Assembly (NCBI GenBank): GCA_958295665.1
Contig: OY282558.1
Coordinates: 460,510,995-460,574,994 of the forward strand
Reading direction: 5' to 3'
Length of the DNA stretch: 64,000 bases
Source: Tipula vernalis
Lineage: Eukaryota > Arthropoda > Insecta > Diptera > Tipulidae
Shown here: positions 1-11,226 of the stretch, one piece after another
How positions within the stretch are numbered: position 1 is the stretch's first letter
How the letters are laid out: every line of letters begins with the position of its first letter
Program-made: the position numbers and the translations under genes
The notes under the pieces: generated by a model
Databases searched by the model: none
What the model was told of the DNA's origin: nothing
What the model saw: only the letters and a program-made list of their open reading frames with translations

Positions 1-1
1 G

Positions 2-577
2 AGCTGCTATCGCAACCTTCTAGAACTCAGCAGGGAGAATAAAGTAACCCTTTTGTGGTCCCCCCGCCAAACCAATATACAGGGAAACGAGGCGGCAGAC
101 CGCTGTGCAAAAGAGGCAGCGCAGAGCTCTTTCCTTGGCCCCGAGCCTAGTATTGGTTACTCCAAGAGCCATCTGGCAAATGGCATAAGGAATTGGGAAC
201 AAAAATATATGAAAATATTCTAGGAGTCCTCCATTGGGATGAGACAGACCAAAAAACTATTAAGCTATGATATTAGACGTTTAGATCAGGCAATCAAGAT
301 GGATAGACAGTCTCTAAAATCCCTCATCTGGTACTTAACAGGACATGGCCCTTTTAATGGACATCTGGAGAAAATGGGAAAGTCCCCTACAGACCGTTGT
401 AGATTCTGCAACCTGGAAAGGGAAACATCCGAACATCTATTATTCACGTGTGATGCTATAATCCACAAAAGACTTAAATTCTTCCATATATACACAATAC
501 AGTGGCCTAACGCCGGCCCTTTAAATATGCATGAGCTGGTGGCGTTTATCAAGGACTTGAACCTCCACTTTACGTGA
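2..577 (+). pseudogene. LINE ORF2 3' end: RNase H C-terminus plus zinc-knuckle tail
   Basis: Reading frame 2 from the window edge encodes the end of an RNase H domain: KVTLLWSPRQTNIQGNEAAD resembles the last RNase H motif (usual form WVPGH..I.GNE.AD), followed by a C-terminal region with a Cys-rich tail, CRFCNLERETSEHLLFTC (CX2C...HX4C). The same frame is open before and after one in-frame TAG at 221-223, so this is one decayed protein and not two. The usual His of the RNase H motif is replaced (SPRQT where VPGHS is expected), which also points to a dead copy. This architecture, RT followed by RNase H and a CCHC tail, is typical of I/R1/LOA-group non-LTR retrotransposons. The 5' part lies outside the window. 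About 75 bp of 3' UTR and an AT dinucleotide tract follow. Confidence 0.8.
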
Positions 578-654
578 AACCTTCTGGGGTTACACAATAA
601 ACCTCAATGGTCGCGGTGTACAGGACTAGTATAGCTCACCCCGTATAACAAACA

Positions 655-692
655 AAAAAATATATATATATACATATATATACACTATCTAA
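655..692. repeat. AT-rich microsatellite after LINE 3' end
   Basis: Short A-run followed by alternating TA with a few C interruptions. It lies directly downstream of the LINE remnant and may be its degenerate 3' tail. Confidence 0.7.
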
Positions 693-829
693 CAAAATTA
701 TTTACACCGCAGCCTTCTGCAAACAATTTCAAGGAAAAATTTTAGAACAATGTCAAGTAAAAAATCCAAAAATATATATTTATTTCATTGTAATAAAACG
801 ACGAAAACAATGAAACAAATACACTGCGG
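693..829. other. Short AT-rich spacer
   Basis: Spacer between two LINE remnants. I recognise nothing in it. Confidence 0.5.
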
Positions 830-1630
830 TGTTTCCCGAAAAATGGAAAATCTCTAAAATAACTCCAATCTTTAAATCAGGCAAACGGGATGACGTCACA
901 TGTTACAGAGGAATATCAACTTCACCATCAATTCCTAAATTATATGAACTATGTAGTTGTTTGCAACGCTTTTAAATCAGCACTAATATGTCATTAGTGA
1001 GGTGTATACCTGGTAGTTTTATATCTACTAACCTGGTTGAACACAGTGCCAAGTAATAATGTAGATAGAAAAACATAACAAGTAGACGTAGCTTATACGG
1101 GTTTCATTAAGGCATGTGATTCTATATGTCATCATAAAGCACTCCAAAGCCTATTTGCATTTGGATTTTCTTTAGAATACATTAAACCGTCGTTCTTTAG
1201 AATACATTAAACTGTCCTTAACAAACCGTCGAAAATTTGTAATAATTGGCAATAAGAAATTCAACGTTATCAAAGTGACATCTGGTGTTCCTCAAGGAGT
1301 ACATATTGGACCCTGTCATTGGACGATTGAACAAATTTGTGATGCTGAGAAACTGCAAGATGGCCTCAATAGACTTAGTGAGTGGTGCGGTGCGGTGCGA
1401 TCAAAGCTCTCATTATCCTTAAACAACAAGAAGTACAAAATTATGTATTTTCATTGTAAAATGAATCCGATAATAACTAAATACAACATCAATGACAATA
1501 TAGTTCAAAGAGTACAAGAAATTACTGATTTAGGTAGGAGTCACCTTCGTCGAAAACGTTAGTACTGTACTGCTAAAGTAAACTCTATGCTTGGCTTTGC
1601 CAAGCGATGGTTGTCGCTTATAAAAGGTTA
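830..1630 (+). pseudogene. CR1/jockey-type LINE reverse transcriptase remnant
   Basis: Frame-broken RT homology. About 833-960 encodes WKISKITPIFKSGKRDDV followed by a degenerate YRPIS-like block, the conserved RT N-terminal motif WK.S.I.PIFKSG. About 1080-1250 encodes VDVAYTGFIKACDSICHHKA, matching the usual Y.DFSKAFD.V.H block with its catalytic Asp. The open segment 1275-1562 starts at TSGVPQGVHIGP (RT motif B). It then jumps straight to DAEKLQDGLNRLSEWC, so the segment that normally carries the FADD/YADD box is deleted. Residues at about 1565-1625 (AKVNSMLGFAKRW) continue into the RT thumb. The reading frame is broken by several stops and shifts, so the copy is non-functional. Confidence 0.8.
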
Positions 1631-1784
1631 TAAAAGTTTTTTTAAATTTTGACATAATTTTATTATTTGCTAAATTTCTTGTTTTGTTTTATATTAATTT
1701 TAAATTTTAATAATTGGTAATTATTATTTTTTTATTTGAAATCATAAATATTATTGACAAAATCGATTATATCAATCACAAATT

Positions 1785-1875
1785 CTCCAGATGGTAAAAC
1801 ATTCAACGGTCTGAAGAATCCTTTTGGAAATCATGGTCCAGTGATTATCTAAATGCATTGCAGCTGTGCAGGTGC
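1785..1875 (+). pseudogene. BEL/Pao integrase C-terminal scrap
   Basis: One frame reads FSRW*NIQRSEESFWKSW (the asterisk is an in-frame TAA) followed by SSDYLNALQL. This matches the block just after the integrase core of BEL/Pao retrotransposons, usually L.RWQ.IQ....FWK.WS.EYL..LQ. The remnant is about 30 codons long and the flanks are non-coding. Assignment rests on this motif alone. Confidence 0.55.
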
Positions 1876-4178
1876 TGTGAAAATCTTGATGTATTCTGAC
1901 ATATCCTTCAGTTTGCGCTAATTTTTGCTGCTCTTTTAAGTGACAGCTGAATTGAACGAAAAGCTTCTAAAGATTCGCTGGCCAGTAAAATGCACTTTTT
2001 GTATACCGCATTTTTACTTAAAGTTGTTACTGACTAGCTGGTTTCCCCTTTATCCGTAAAATAATCAAAAACTTATACTTACCTGCTACGAGTATTCCAT
2101 AATCCAAAAGATTATCGAAATTAATTCAAATGCCAATGACCTATTTAAAAAAATAATACAATTGTGCTCCAAAGCTTTGTAACCCAAAAATGATCACCAT
2201 AATAATCACCACTCAAATAGAGCAATAAAACATTTATGTGACAAGTCTAAAATTATAGGTCACTATTACTAGCAAGACTGGGTGACTAATTACTGATCGT
2301 ATTTTGAATGGGAATGTTTATCCCCTTCCATAAACATTAAAAAGTAGCTAGGCTAGTAAAGTAGATAAGTCAAAAACGTTGTGATAAAAAATTAAAATCA
2401 ACAAACACACTTCTTACCAGACTCACCCTATGCTGTTAAAGTGTGTTCATACATTTTTTTTGTGATATCCTATATTTTAGAAAGAAAAATTGAATTAACG
2501 CAAATTGTTATACGTTAGGCGCGTAGTCCTTATTTTAACAGTTTATTTTTCAATCAATTTTCCAATTTCTGTTATTCAGTAGCAGCACGTATTCAATCAG
2601 TTACGCTCGCATAACGTAACATCATCAAAACCGCACGCAGGCTAAAATAATCGCCTCAAGCCAAAAATTCGAATAAAAATATCAAAATCAACCCCCTTCT
2701 TGTGAGATGTATTTTATATAAGCATTAAAGGCAATTTAAAACAACAAAAGCATTAGAAAATTATGGTTTGTATTGTATTTTATGGGTCTATTAAAATTTT
2801 ACGGATTTATGTATGATAGAAACCGTGCCCTAACCCTTTCATAAAGCTTAAATCGATTTTTGTATTAGGATACATGTTTGCTTCATACCACACCACATCC
2901 TTAACACTCAAACGATTTTTTTGGGGGGATTGGGGAAAATAATCTCTCTGTTCTGCCTGCTGTATATTATTCTGCCACCATAAATTGTATTTTGCGTGAT
3001 ATGGATTTTAAAATATGTGCGGCTGTTCGCTGTTGTGTGTCTTGTCATTCTTCTTCATTTTGTTTGTGTTTTCATGATACAAAATCATCAAGGGGAGAGT
3101 CCCAGATAAATAAAACGTAATTTTGTTAAGTGCTATTTAAAAACATTATGTCTTTTATTGTAATACATGGGAATAAGGATACGATTTAACGGGATCATTA
3201 AAATGAGTTAATATTGTTTTAAATTTTTATTTTTTTAATATGTATAATTTTTACAATTTTTTATGATTATTATTTAGTACAATATAAAATTTAGTAAAAT
3301 TTATTACATTTTTATGTATAATAGTTTGAGTATATAAATTTATAACAGTATTTTCGTTTTTTTTCATAACAGTTTAATGTTTTGTGGTTTACATTTTAAA
3401 AATTATAAAATCACAGTTTACAGATTTTATTTGTATCGCTTTTGGTTTGTACAAAAAATTTACAATTTGTGTAACTACTTTAGGAAATAACTATTACATA
3501 TTTAGTTTAATTGTTGTTATAATTAATTATAGTAACTAATGAAATTTCGATTTGTTTTGTCTCTTATGGATTTCCCACGTATGTGTACACCTCAATTTCA
3601 CAACAAAACCCTCAAGATGACGACAAACATAGGAATGATTGGATGTATTGAAAGTACAATATGTCCCAGCTTTTACAGTTGTGGGAAACACACTATTTAA
3701 ATTTTTAAAGGATTAACAAAAGCAAGAGGCTGAGATCTTATCTGAGACACATACATTTTCGACCACCCTCGAGATTGATAAAACTGAAATCCAAACAAGT
3801 TTTTTTGATTAATTTTGTTTTGGTACAAGCACAGTTAACTTAGAAATGGCGCGAATTACGTATCGCGGATGCTACACGAATAGCACGAAATCGTAAAGTA
3901 AATGATGCATATCTTATCGAGAATTAATTTAAACGTAGTAAAACTAACGTTCGTTTTATGTTATATTATATTGTAAGACAATGAGTATGGTTGTCTCGTC
4001 TGTTTTGAATTCAGTTTTGATTGAGTAAAGTATATATATACCTAAAATGGACAAATTTTTCCTCGCAGTGGACATAACGGCAGTTGTCATCGTTCTTGTT
4101 TTGGTATTCTATCAACGTAGTACTCTATACGTACTCAAAAATACGCCAATCATAAACATTGAATGTAAATAAATAAAA
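1876..4178. other. AT-rich non-coding stretch
   Basis: No supported coding sequence. The segment is very AT-rich, especially 3190-3560. About 3980-4150 immediately precedes the gypsy gag-like ORF and could hold LTR or leader sequence, but I could not pair it with a matching LTR downstream. Confidence 0.5.
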
Positions 4179-5005
4179 TTGTTTGAAACAATAAAAAGTG
4201 TATTTGCCTCCATATCTGAAAGCACAGGAATATTTACTAAAAATCCTGGAAAATCAAAAATTTTAAGGAATACGTTAAACACCCGTGTAAAGAAGGCAGT
4301 ACACATTCCCACGTTCCGTAAGTTAGATCGTGTTGCGGATAGATTTTCAACATATCTATTCCAACTGGAACAGCATTTCGATGTAAATGGGATCACTGAA
4401 AACGCAACCAAACGATCGTGTTTTCTCAGTTGGATCGGAACTGAGTCTACTTGAACTCCTTCAAAAGTCAAAAGTCAAATATTTCAAGGATTTGTATAGT
4501 AAACTCAAGAAGCATTTCGACTCAGCGCAACACGTGCTCGCTGCCCGTTTTAAATTTCATCGAACGGTAATGCAACCTCCACAATCGTATGGAGAGCAGA
4601 CCAGGTTGCGGGGTTACGGGGAGTTGCTCCTGATTGTAAATTTCAGTGTGAAGCAGAGGGATGTCAGCAATCACACATTGACATCAATATTTGGAATATG
4701 ATAGTAATTCACACTTCTCACGGCAAAGTTCAAACTACAGGTTGCAACGCTGTTCGATGCTACCACCAAACCTTATTTGGAGTTTAAGGAAGAGGTAAAG
4801 GCGACCGTGGTCAATTCGGTTAACCAACATTCAGTAAGTCGTTATAATTACCAGAGTGGTAAACGAAGTAGAAATCGAGGCCAAACACACCAGCGCAATC
4901 AATCAGCAAAAGGTGATGAATAGTCGTGCCAGAGCTGTGATGCATTTCAAACCAATCTGTATGTAATTTGTGTTCCAAGGTTGAACAGTTTATGGTAATA
5001 AACAC
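4179..5005 (+). pseudogene. Ty3/gypsy gag remnant (element A)
   Basis: Gag-like sequence in two frames. Frame 4179-4454 carries FSTYLFQLEQHFDVNGI and KRSCFLSWIGTEST, resembling the gag capsid blocks F..rLEqyf..N.i and K...lL..lG. A frame change near 4440-4455 leads into 4387-4701, which carries YFKDLYSKLKKHFDS followed by LAARFKFHRTVMQPPQSYGE, resembling the capsid block L...Y.P......RF.F....Q..gEsi. About 4710-4960 continues in a third frame into a basic stretch and CQSCDAF, a likely broken nucleocapsid zinc knuckle. The protease and the N-terminal half of RT are then missing: the sequence passes within about 60 bp to the RT palm at 5010. Confidence 0.7.
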
Positions 5006-5750
5006 GTAATTCGGGCTTTTTGAGTATCAACGGATGCCCTTTGGAATTGCATCAGAGCCGCATAATTTTCAGCGTTTCGTGGAGGAGGTAGTAACAGGTA
5101 TACCTAGCTGGGTAGTTTACTTAGAAGACATTATTGTCAGAGGTCGAAATAATGATGAGCATATACATAAACTCAAGGAAATAATGGAAAGATTGACTCG
5201 GTATGGTTTGAGATGAACGAAAGAAAAATGTCGTTTCGCAGAATTTGAATACGTAGGACATGAAATCGATTCGTCAGGAATTTCGCCATCAGAAAAAAGG
5301 TTAGATGTGGTAAAATCGTTGCCTAGACCACAGAATTTTAAAAAAGTAGAGGCTTTTATTGATAAGCTGAACTGTTGCGGCACCTCTTGAGATTAGGCGC
5401 AGTGGTTTTGATTTCATATGGACAGAGCGCCAAGAAAAGAACTAATAGAAACAATGGTCAAAGAAGTTCGCCTTGTTCATTATCAGGAGGATCTACCTGT
5501 CATACTCGCTACGGATGCGTCAAAATACGGAATCGGCACGGTAATATCTCATCGATATCTGGATGGGAGTGAAAAACCAATCTCATTCGCGTCCAAGACA
5601 CTTAACAGTAGCCAAGTCAGGTACAGCCAAATCGAAAACGAGGCTTTATCAATAGTGTAGGGGTCACAAAGTTTCATACTTATTTGTATGGCAGATCTTT
5701 TGTCCTAATAACAGACCATCAAACTCTTATAGTTAAAAAAAGCATGATAA
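5006..5750 (+). pseudogene. Ty3/gypsy RT palm, connection and RNase H (element A)
   Basis: Continues from gag after an internal deletion. FEYQRMPFGIASEPHNFQRF is the canonical gypsy RT motif (LPFG...AP..FQR). Next is VVYLEDIIV, the catalytic box that is normally Y-L-D-D, here with Glu for the first Asp. A TGA at 5214-5216 interrupts GLR, after which KCRFAEFEYVGHEIDSSGIS and the thumb continue. After a shift near 5375-5418, the RNase H start DLPVILATDASKYGIGTV, SEKPISFASKTLN and YSQIENEALSIV are well preserved. A TAG ends it, followed by a degenerate YLYGRSF.LITDHQTL. The copy is disabled by stops, frameshifts and deletions. Confidence 0.88.
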
Positions 5751-6099
5751 TAACCATCAATATACACAGATGTAATACAATAGAGAACACCAATAGATAA
5801 TAGGAGTTTTATTGTTAAGTGAAGTTTGTTTTATTATTCTTAAATTATAATATAAAACATGAGGAAAGTGTGAATTTGAAATATATTTAATTTGTTAAAG
5901 AGACATCTGTATTTATTAATCCGAAACTCCCTCCCTTCTCATTGACTGTTTTGATCGGGTAACACAAATAAACAAATATGCCGGGGATTCCCGTTATAAA
6001 GCTAAATCTCCATTGTCCGAACAAATTGTCTACTATTGATTGTGGTATGGAAGTATTTTCTTCAACAAGTAGTTTGATGTGATCTGATAACACGTTTTA
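5751..6099. other. Degenerate spacer inside gypsy element A
   Basis: Lies between the RNase H end and the integrase-like remnants. No recognisable motif, so either decayed integrase core or later insertion. Confidence 0.4.
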
Positions 6100-6865
6100 G
6101 AAAGCGATAATGGGTTCCAATTTACATCGATGGAGTTCAAAAATCGTATATCTAAATATAGGATTAAACAATCCCTTACAGCACCCGATTATACAGCTAC
6201 AAGTACTAGGTACAAATAAAAGACCGTCTGAATTGAAGCTGGGGTTTAAACCGAAAGGAAAATTTGATCTAATAACTCGCGAATCGTTCAATATAGAACC
6301 TACAAAACATGATGGAACTCATTGCTTGGAAACCGGAGGTCCACCGTACGTAAAGGGTCTTAAACAGCATTCAAAGATTTAGAACCAGTTCCAGCAACGC
6401 GACATACAACAGATAAAATATTCATAGTCAACAATTAGGAGAATGTACTCATGTTTTTCTAAGAAGAGACGCTTTACGAAAAGCACTACAGCATCGTTAT
6501 ACTAGCTCTCATGCTGTAATCAGTAGGTTCAAAAAATTTACGAGATGGGTGGTCGTCATACTAATATTTCGATGGACCTTCTTAAACCATGTTATTACGA
6601 GGGTTTGTTAAATGAAAACCTTCAATCAGATCTTCCATTGTCGATATCATTCTCAGACCAGCCAGTAGAGATTGGGGCTAAGGACGCAGAGACCAGCGTA
6701 GTTTTAAACAGTCGAATTACTTTTCCGGTACCATCGAGTCTAATTCAAGTTCCGCAAACCACGAAAACTGAAAGCAGTGCTAATCGTCCAGTGCGTTTTC
6801 GTGACGGTATCGTTGACAGAAGGAAAATAAAAAAAGGAGATATAGTTGATTTTGAGAAAGAATAA
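6100..6865 (+). pseudogene. Ty3/gypsy integrase C-terminal region (element A)
   Basis: About 6440-6540 encodes ECTHVFLRRDALRKALQHRY and then HAVISRFKKF, matching the gypsy integrase C-terminal block THVF.R.DAVR..LQ..Y.GPy.V..R. After a frame change, 6545-6865 encodes GGRHTNISMDLLKPCYYEGL, matching the block that ends in (V/I)S.DRLKPA, and a Ser/Thr-rich tail ending NRPVRFRDGI (the usual VRFP-like terminus). The ORF at 6110-6382 leads in the same direction but I cannot match it to a specific integrase motif. The catalytic core was not found between 5750 and 6100, so it is deleted or unrecognisable. Confidence 0.7.
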
Positions 6866-7199
6866 GTATTAATTATGTAATTGAAAATAACCAAAAACAA
6901 AATGTTATTTTACTCAGTGTTGTATAAAGCACACACCAGTGGATAGCTAATAAATTTAATTCGTGCCTCTCGACACTGCATTTTAAAAGTTTTGGAGGAA
7001 GAACGGCTACAAAGACCCCAAATGCTTATTGTTTTGTTTAAATTTTAAAAAATATTTGATGTACATATTCAAAAAAATTATTATTACTATACATAATTAT
7101 AAATATTATTATTAATTCCTAATTGTAGTACATATAACAAAAAGTTTATTTGTTATTTGTGCTGTGTTTCCAATTGTCCTCCGAATTTATTTGATTTTT
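6866..7199. other. AT-rich spacer
   Basis: No coding signal. Could contain decayed LTR of element A but no pair was identified. Confidence 0.4.
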
Positions 7200-7960
7200 C
7201 GGATTTTGGGTGTAAATTAGCATGGAAAGCATTAATTCACGTTACAATGACGTTTATTCAATTGTTCAATCGCATATAGAAGATTTTTCGGCACGAAATC
7301 AGTCAGGACTGAATCTGCCAGTAAGCTTCAAAATTTCCTTGACGACAGGTTAATTCATTTATGAAACAAAATTAGATATTCAAACATTAAAATTGTGGGA
7401 AAACGAAATGAAAGTGAATGAAGATCCAACGTGGGTACAATTACAGGAATTTATACAACGTACAACGTCAAATACGAGTTTTAGTGGCTATTAATGGAAA
7501 TCGTTTTGATGATGTAAGCCAGTATTGTTCAAACTATGTTCCGCGCGACCTTTAGGTTCCGTGGAATTTTTTAAGGGTTCTCCTGGAGGGGGATATGGGA
7601 GCGGTCATGGAGGTGGCCCTGGAGGAATAGGGCTTGGCGTATTTAACCTGCCTTAGGCCAAAGGCAAAAGCTGGCCAAAAAAGACGACATCTGCCTGCAT
7701 TGGACCCAAATATGCACAAGAGTACGGATGGAAAAATTCTTGAAGCAATGCTAAAAACCAATGATCCAGAACTCATATCGTATCGGGTAATAAAATATAA
7801 TCAATTTTTCATCAACGAAAAATTATTAATCAAGAAGCTACGGAACGAAACATTCATTAATTTTCTCTTTTATAAACAATATAAAAAACTTTCTCCTAGC
7901 GAGACAATTAAAACTAGAACTATGGCAAGATGGGATACTTCGTCCAAAAATGTATACATA
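7200..7960 (+). pseudogene. Probable BEL/Pao gag fragment and unclassified ORF remnants
   Basis: 7220-7345 reads MESINSRYNDVYSIVQSHIE in frame. About 7375-7490, after a break, reads LDIQTLKLWENEMKVNEDPT followed by WVQLQEFIQRT, resembling the late gag region of BEL/Pao elements (t...Wen.l.....pt...l..fl..r). 7555-7660 encodes a Gly-rich run in one frame, and 7634-7966 stays open for 110 codons without any motif I recognise. Retroelement origin is likely, the family is tentative. Confidence 0.4.
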
Positions 7961-8009
7961 ATTTAACTGAAGCAGGATTCAATTCCTAGAAGTATCCCAT
8001 CTTGCCATA
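7921..8009. repeat. Perfect 20-bp inverted repeat with 49-nt loop
   Basis: 7921-7940 (tatggcaagatgggatactt) is the exact reverse complement of 7990-8009. The complementarity continues outward imperfectly for about 9 more bases. The transcript would form a strong hairpin. It lies between two BEL/Pao-like fragments. Confidence 0.85.
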
Positions 8010-8160
8010 CTTCAAGTTATATAATTTTATAAAAAATAATAAATTTGGTAAAATCTGACAAGAATTTGCGCTGATCTTCTGTCAAGAGTTCCATTACTTA
8101 ATAACAAAAATACGGACGAGGAAGAAACGTCATACCTTTATTTAATAAAGATGAACAATT

Positions 8161-8820
8161 GGTCCTTCGAGCCATTAAAAAATGGCAAAAGAATCAAGAG
8201 CTATACATAACAACAAAGAAGTAATGGATTCATTTATCCAACAAGACGAGAAGCAGACAAATTATTCCAGCTGCACACGAACTACACGAATGAGGGAGAC
8301 GGAAAACAACAAAATATCTCGAATCCAAGAAAGCAGCATTAAAAGCATTGTACAACGAGTACACAACCAATGACAACAAAATTCGGAACGTTACACCAGC
8401 CTTAGAGACGACCCACAAATACAAGATAGGCGGAAAGTAGTGGACACATATAACAACTTCATAGATAAAATGCGCAGACGTCTCAATAGCGACCCACCGT
8501 CCACACCAACTTTAACGGACGATAACAACAAACCTGGGACATCCTTCTGTTCAGCCGAAGAATTAAACAACAAGATATTAAAACGAGGAGCTTATATAAA
8601 GAAATAAGATCCACAAAACACAAGCTGCAAATTGGAGCAGCTGAGGCGTCATAAATTGAGAATGATGAATCAGATTGCGGACTTTCATGACACCATATGT
8701 TTGGAGGCGACAGAGGATGAAGAATCAACAAGCAAATACATCACAAATGAGTACTACAACGACATACAAAAGAAAGTCTGCAAAGAATTTCATGACATAA
8801 CAGAAAACCTGTGAATAAAG
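8161..8820 (+). pseudogene. BEL/Pao-like leader and gag remnant
   Basis: Starts with ggtccttcgagc (8161-8172), a motif I associate with the leader of insect BEL/Pao internal regions. It recurs at 11227. Downstream the sequence is open in pieces: about 8415-8607 (RRKVVDTYNNFIDKMRRRL and a Ser/Thr/Asn-rich stretch) and 8608-8814 (LEQLRRHKLRMMNQIADF then EYYNDIQKKVCKEF). These are charged, helical sequences like a gag N-terminus. No nucleocapsid or pol follows. Family assignment depends mainly on the leader motif. Confidence 0.4.
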
Positions 8821-8965
8821 AAGAAATAAGTGAGAATCATAAACAAATGGAATTAAAAGGAGTACATCCATGCAACTTCCGACATTTTGGGTTAAATAAA
8901 ATAATGTTTTGTAACGCTAAATTGAGTAAACGTGTGATGAACACATATAAAATGAGTTTGATTAA

Positions 8966-9376
8966 CAAGGACACGAAACGAAACATAACTATGACAACAA
9001 TAAGAATACAATTAGAGTAGAGGAAACAATAAATCAATCGGCTGCAATACAAGTATTACCAACAACACGGGCCAGAACAAAACATCGCCGGATACAGCAA
9101 CGACGGCGACTCATAATAGATAATTTCTTCATCTGCAAAGGCTTACAATGTGACCGTGTTGAACATTATTCTTGTGCTGGAGCTAAAATCAAATCAATTT
9201 CAGTTGTTAAATGGGCTATAGAAAATGTAAAGGGTCTGTCTTGGTTTTGTCAAGATTGCCAGCCGCATATAATGACCATATTTAAACAAATGAAAGCTCT
9301 TACAAATAAAATTATTAAGTTAGAATCCTTCCTAATTTCAATTACTAATAATAGTATGTACCATCCGAACGGGTAA
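8966..9376 (+). pseudogene. LINE ORF1 fragment with PHD-like zinc finger
   Basis: 137-codon open stretch without its own clear start, ending in TAA at 9374-9376. A basic region (RTKHRRIQQRRR) is followed by ICKGLQCDRVEHYSCAGA, a spacer, and LSWFCQDCQPH. The Cys/His spacing resembles the second half of a PHD finger of the kind found in ORF1 of CR1- and jockey-related LINEs, where W.C..C closes the finger. A helical, Leu/Ile/Lys-rich stretch (MKALTNKIIKLESFL) after the finger fits the usual coiled coil. The first Cys pair of a full PHD finger is not evident, so the finger is truncated or decayed. Confidence 0.55.
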
Positions 9377-10420
9377 CGACTAGATCACAAACTAGTAACT
9401 TGGCAAATAAATCTGTAGCGCATCGAGTTCAAGCACCTCAAATTCCGACTACGGACAGGTATTATCGGTCATGATTTACGCTCCTATCAACATCCGATAA
9501 CATCTGCAAATGACCCAAATTCAATATACATTGTGAAACCCAGACGATGGATCTTTACAAGCAGAAATCATTCATCAGTTACTGACGAACAATTTAAAGG
9601 CTTCATCAATTGCAAATTTCAACTAAAGCCAGAAATGGTGACCAGTACGATTATGTATCAAATCGACATTTATTCTCCCCACCCTTGATAGTAATTGTTA
9701 TGTAGACAAGTTTATGTTGGCCTTGGATTATGTTACAAACTGCTTTTGCCTCAATATCAAATGGTTTTTATAAATACCGTTTAATATAACAACGTGTTAT
9801 GAAAGAGCTCTATCATCTCGATGAATTACTGGTGAGCCCTCCAAATTTTTGAAGTCTATCATTATGAACGATTCTCCAGTTGCATCAGCATTATTTTCAG
9901 CTTCTTCTTTACTATCGGCACACAGCTTCATATATGACAACCAGAATAATAAATACCTTGAGGAACCTACTATCAATCATCAGGTTGGATTTGATGGTGA
10001 AAACCTAGTCAAATTTTATGAGTCCTGAAATTATTTTCTGACATCACAAAGATACGTTTTCTGCTCAGCAGGCACTGAAGTTATGGTGGGGATCTCCAAA
10101 TGTAGAACCATTTAAATACAGTTTTTGCTAAAGACAATATTTCCGTTCAAAGTGTTCCCGGCTGCGACAAATCTACGAAATAAGTGAGGATCATACACAC
10201 TCATAAATTAGGCAGTGATCTCATCTTACATGCCAATAAATCTCAAAACTAAAATTACTGCTCGTTCTATTAAGGAGAAGACTGACTTCAACAAAATCGT
10301 ATTAAACTATAAAACGATTGCTTCCTATCTACTAATTAAGGTAACCCGAATTTATGATACGGTATTTATTGATGAATATATCTGGTTTTATTGGACTTGT
10401 CATCATGCTCAGTAACTGTT
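9377..10420 (+). pseudogene. Heavily decayed LINE sequence downstream of ORF1
   Basis: Frame-broken fragments. About 9520-9680 reads SIYIVKPRRWIFTSRNHSSV in one frame, resembling the KWIF.SR block of LINE ORF1 C-termini. About 9690-9770 resembles an endonuclease-region scrap (DKFMLALDYVTNCFCLNIKW in a shifted frame). 10215-10415 is open for 66 codons without a recognised motif. Probably the continuation of the ORF1 fragment. Confidence 0.35.
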
Positions 10421-11226
10421 CAAAAATATATCTTCTTGGGGATAAAAAATCAAATTCCATTTATTGACAGATTAATATGCAATTTTAGAGTGTATAAGAA
10501 ACTTGTAAGAAGCACGTGCAATTACATTTGTAAACGAAATAAATTATTCTCTACTTAACTAAGTTGTTTTATATGGAAAGTTTGTGTTTTATTGAATACT
10601 TCAATAAGGTGTTTTAATTGTTATCAAGATAATGTTTAATATTTTTAATAATATTATCTAAATTTAAAATATTGTGTATGTAATAATAATAATTAAAGAA
10701 TAATTTTTAATTTGTCTAATTTAAAAGGATTTTCCAAAAGTAATTTTGGTTGAACAATTGTGAAGCACAATATTACGAGAGTGCCATTTGATGATTTAAT
10801 TGCAATATTGCACGATTCAAATGCAATCAATTAATCGAAAAGGAAAATCATCGAAATACGTTTTGAAATAAACTGGAGATACACCGCCATTTAAAGCAAT
10901 TTCTGGTGGCAATTAAATGCATTTTGCAAAGTAACAAACGGTTTCGAACATAAACATGCCAGTAACGCTGTTCAACCTTGTGAACATACATATGTATTTT
11001 TATCAACAACAGTTTTTTAAAATGTACAGGTATCATATTTTTATACTGTTGTGGTAAAATGTACAATATTTTCTGGATGAATAAACAAATCCAATAAATA
11101 AAGTTTAGTATTTTTATAATCATACTCAACAAAAGTTAATTTATCTAGCACTGACCAACGGTAAGCGTAAACTAACATTCATTTAGTAAAATTTTACCTA
11201 ATTTTGCTAAAGTGACAACAAACATG
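10421..11226. other. AT-rich non-coding stretch
   Basis: No coding signal or recognisable repeat. ORFs here are short and look fortuitous. Confidence 0.5.

Noticed and set aside
4020..6900. LTR pair bounding gypsy element A
   Set aside because: I looked for matching sequence before 4179 and after 6865 and found none, so no LTRs are annotated.
7552..7776. Minus-strand ORF with Ser/Arg-rich text resembling a host protein
   Set aside because: It is the complement of the Gly-rich and following retroelement sequence, with no conserved motif of its own.
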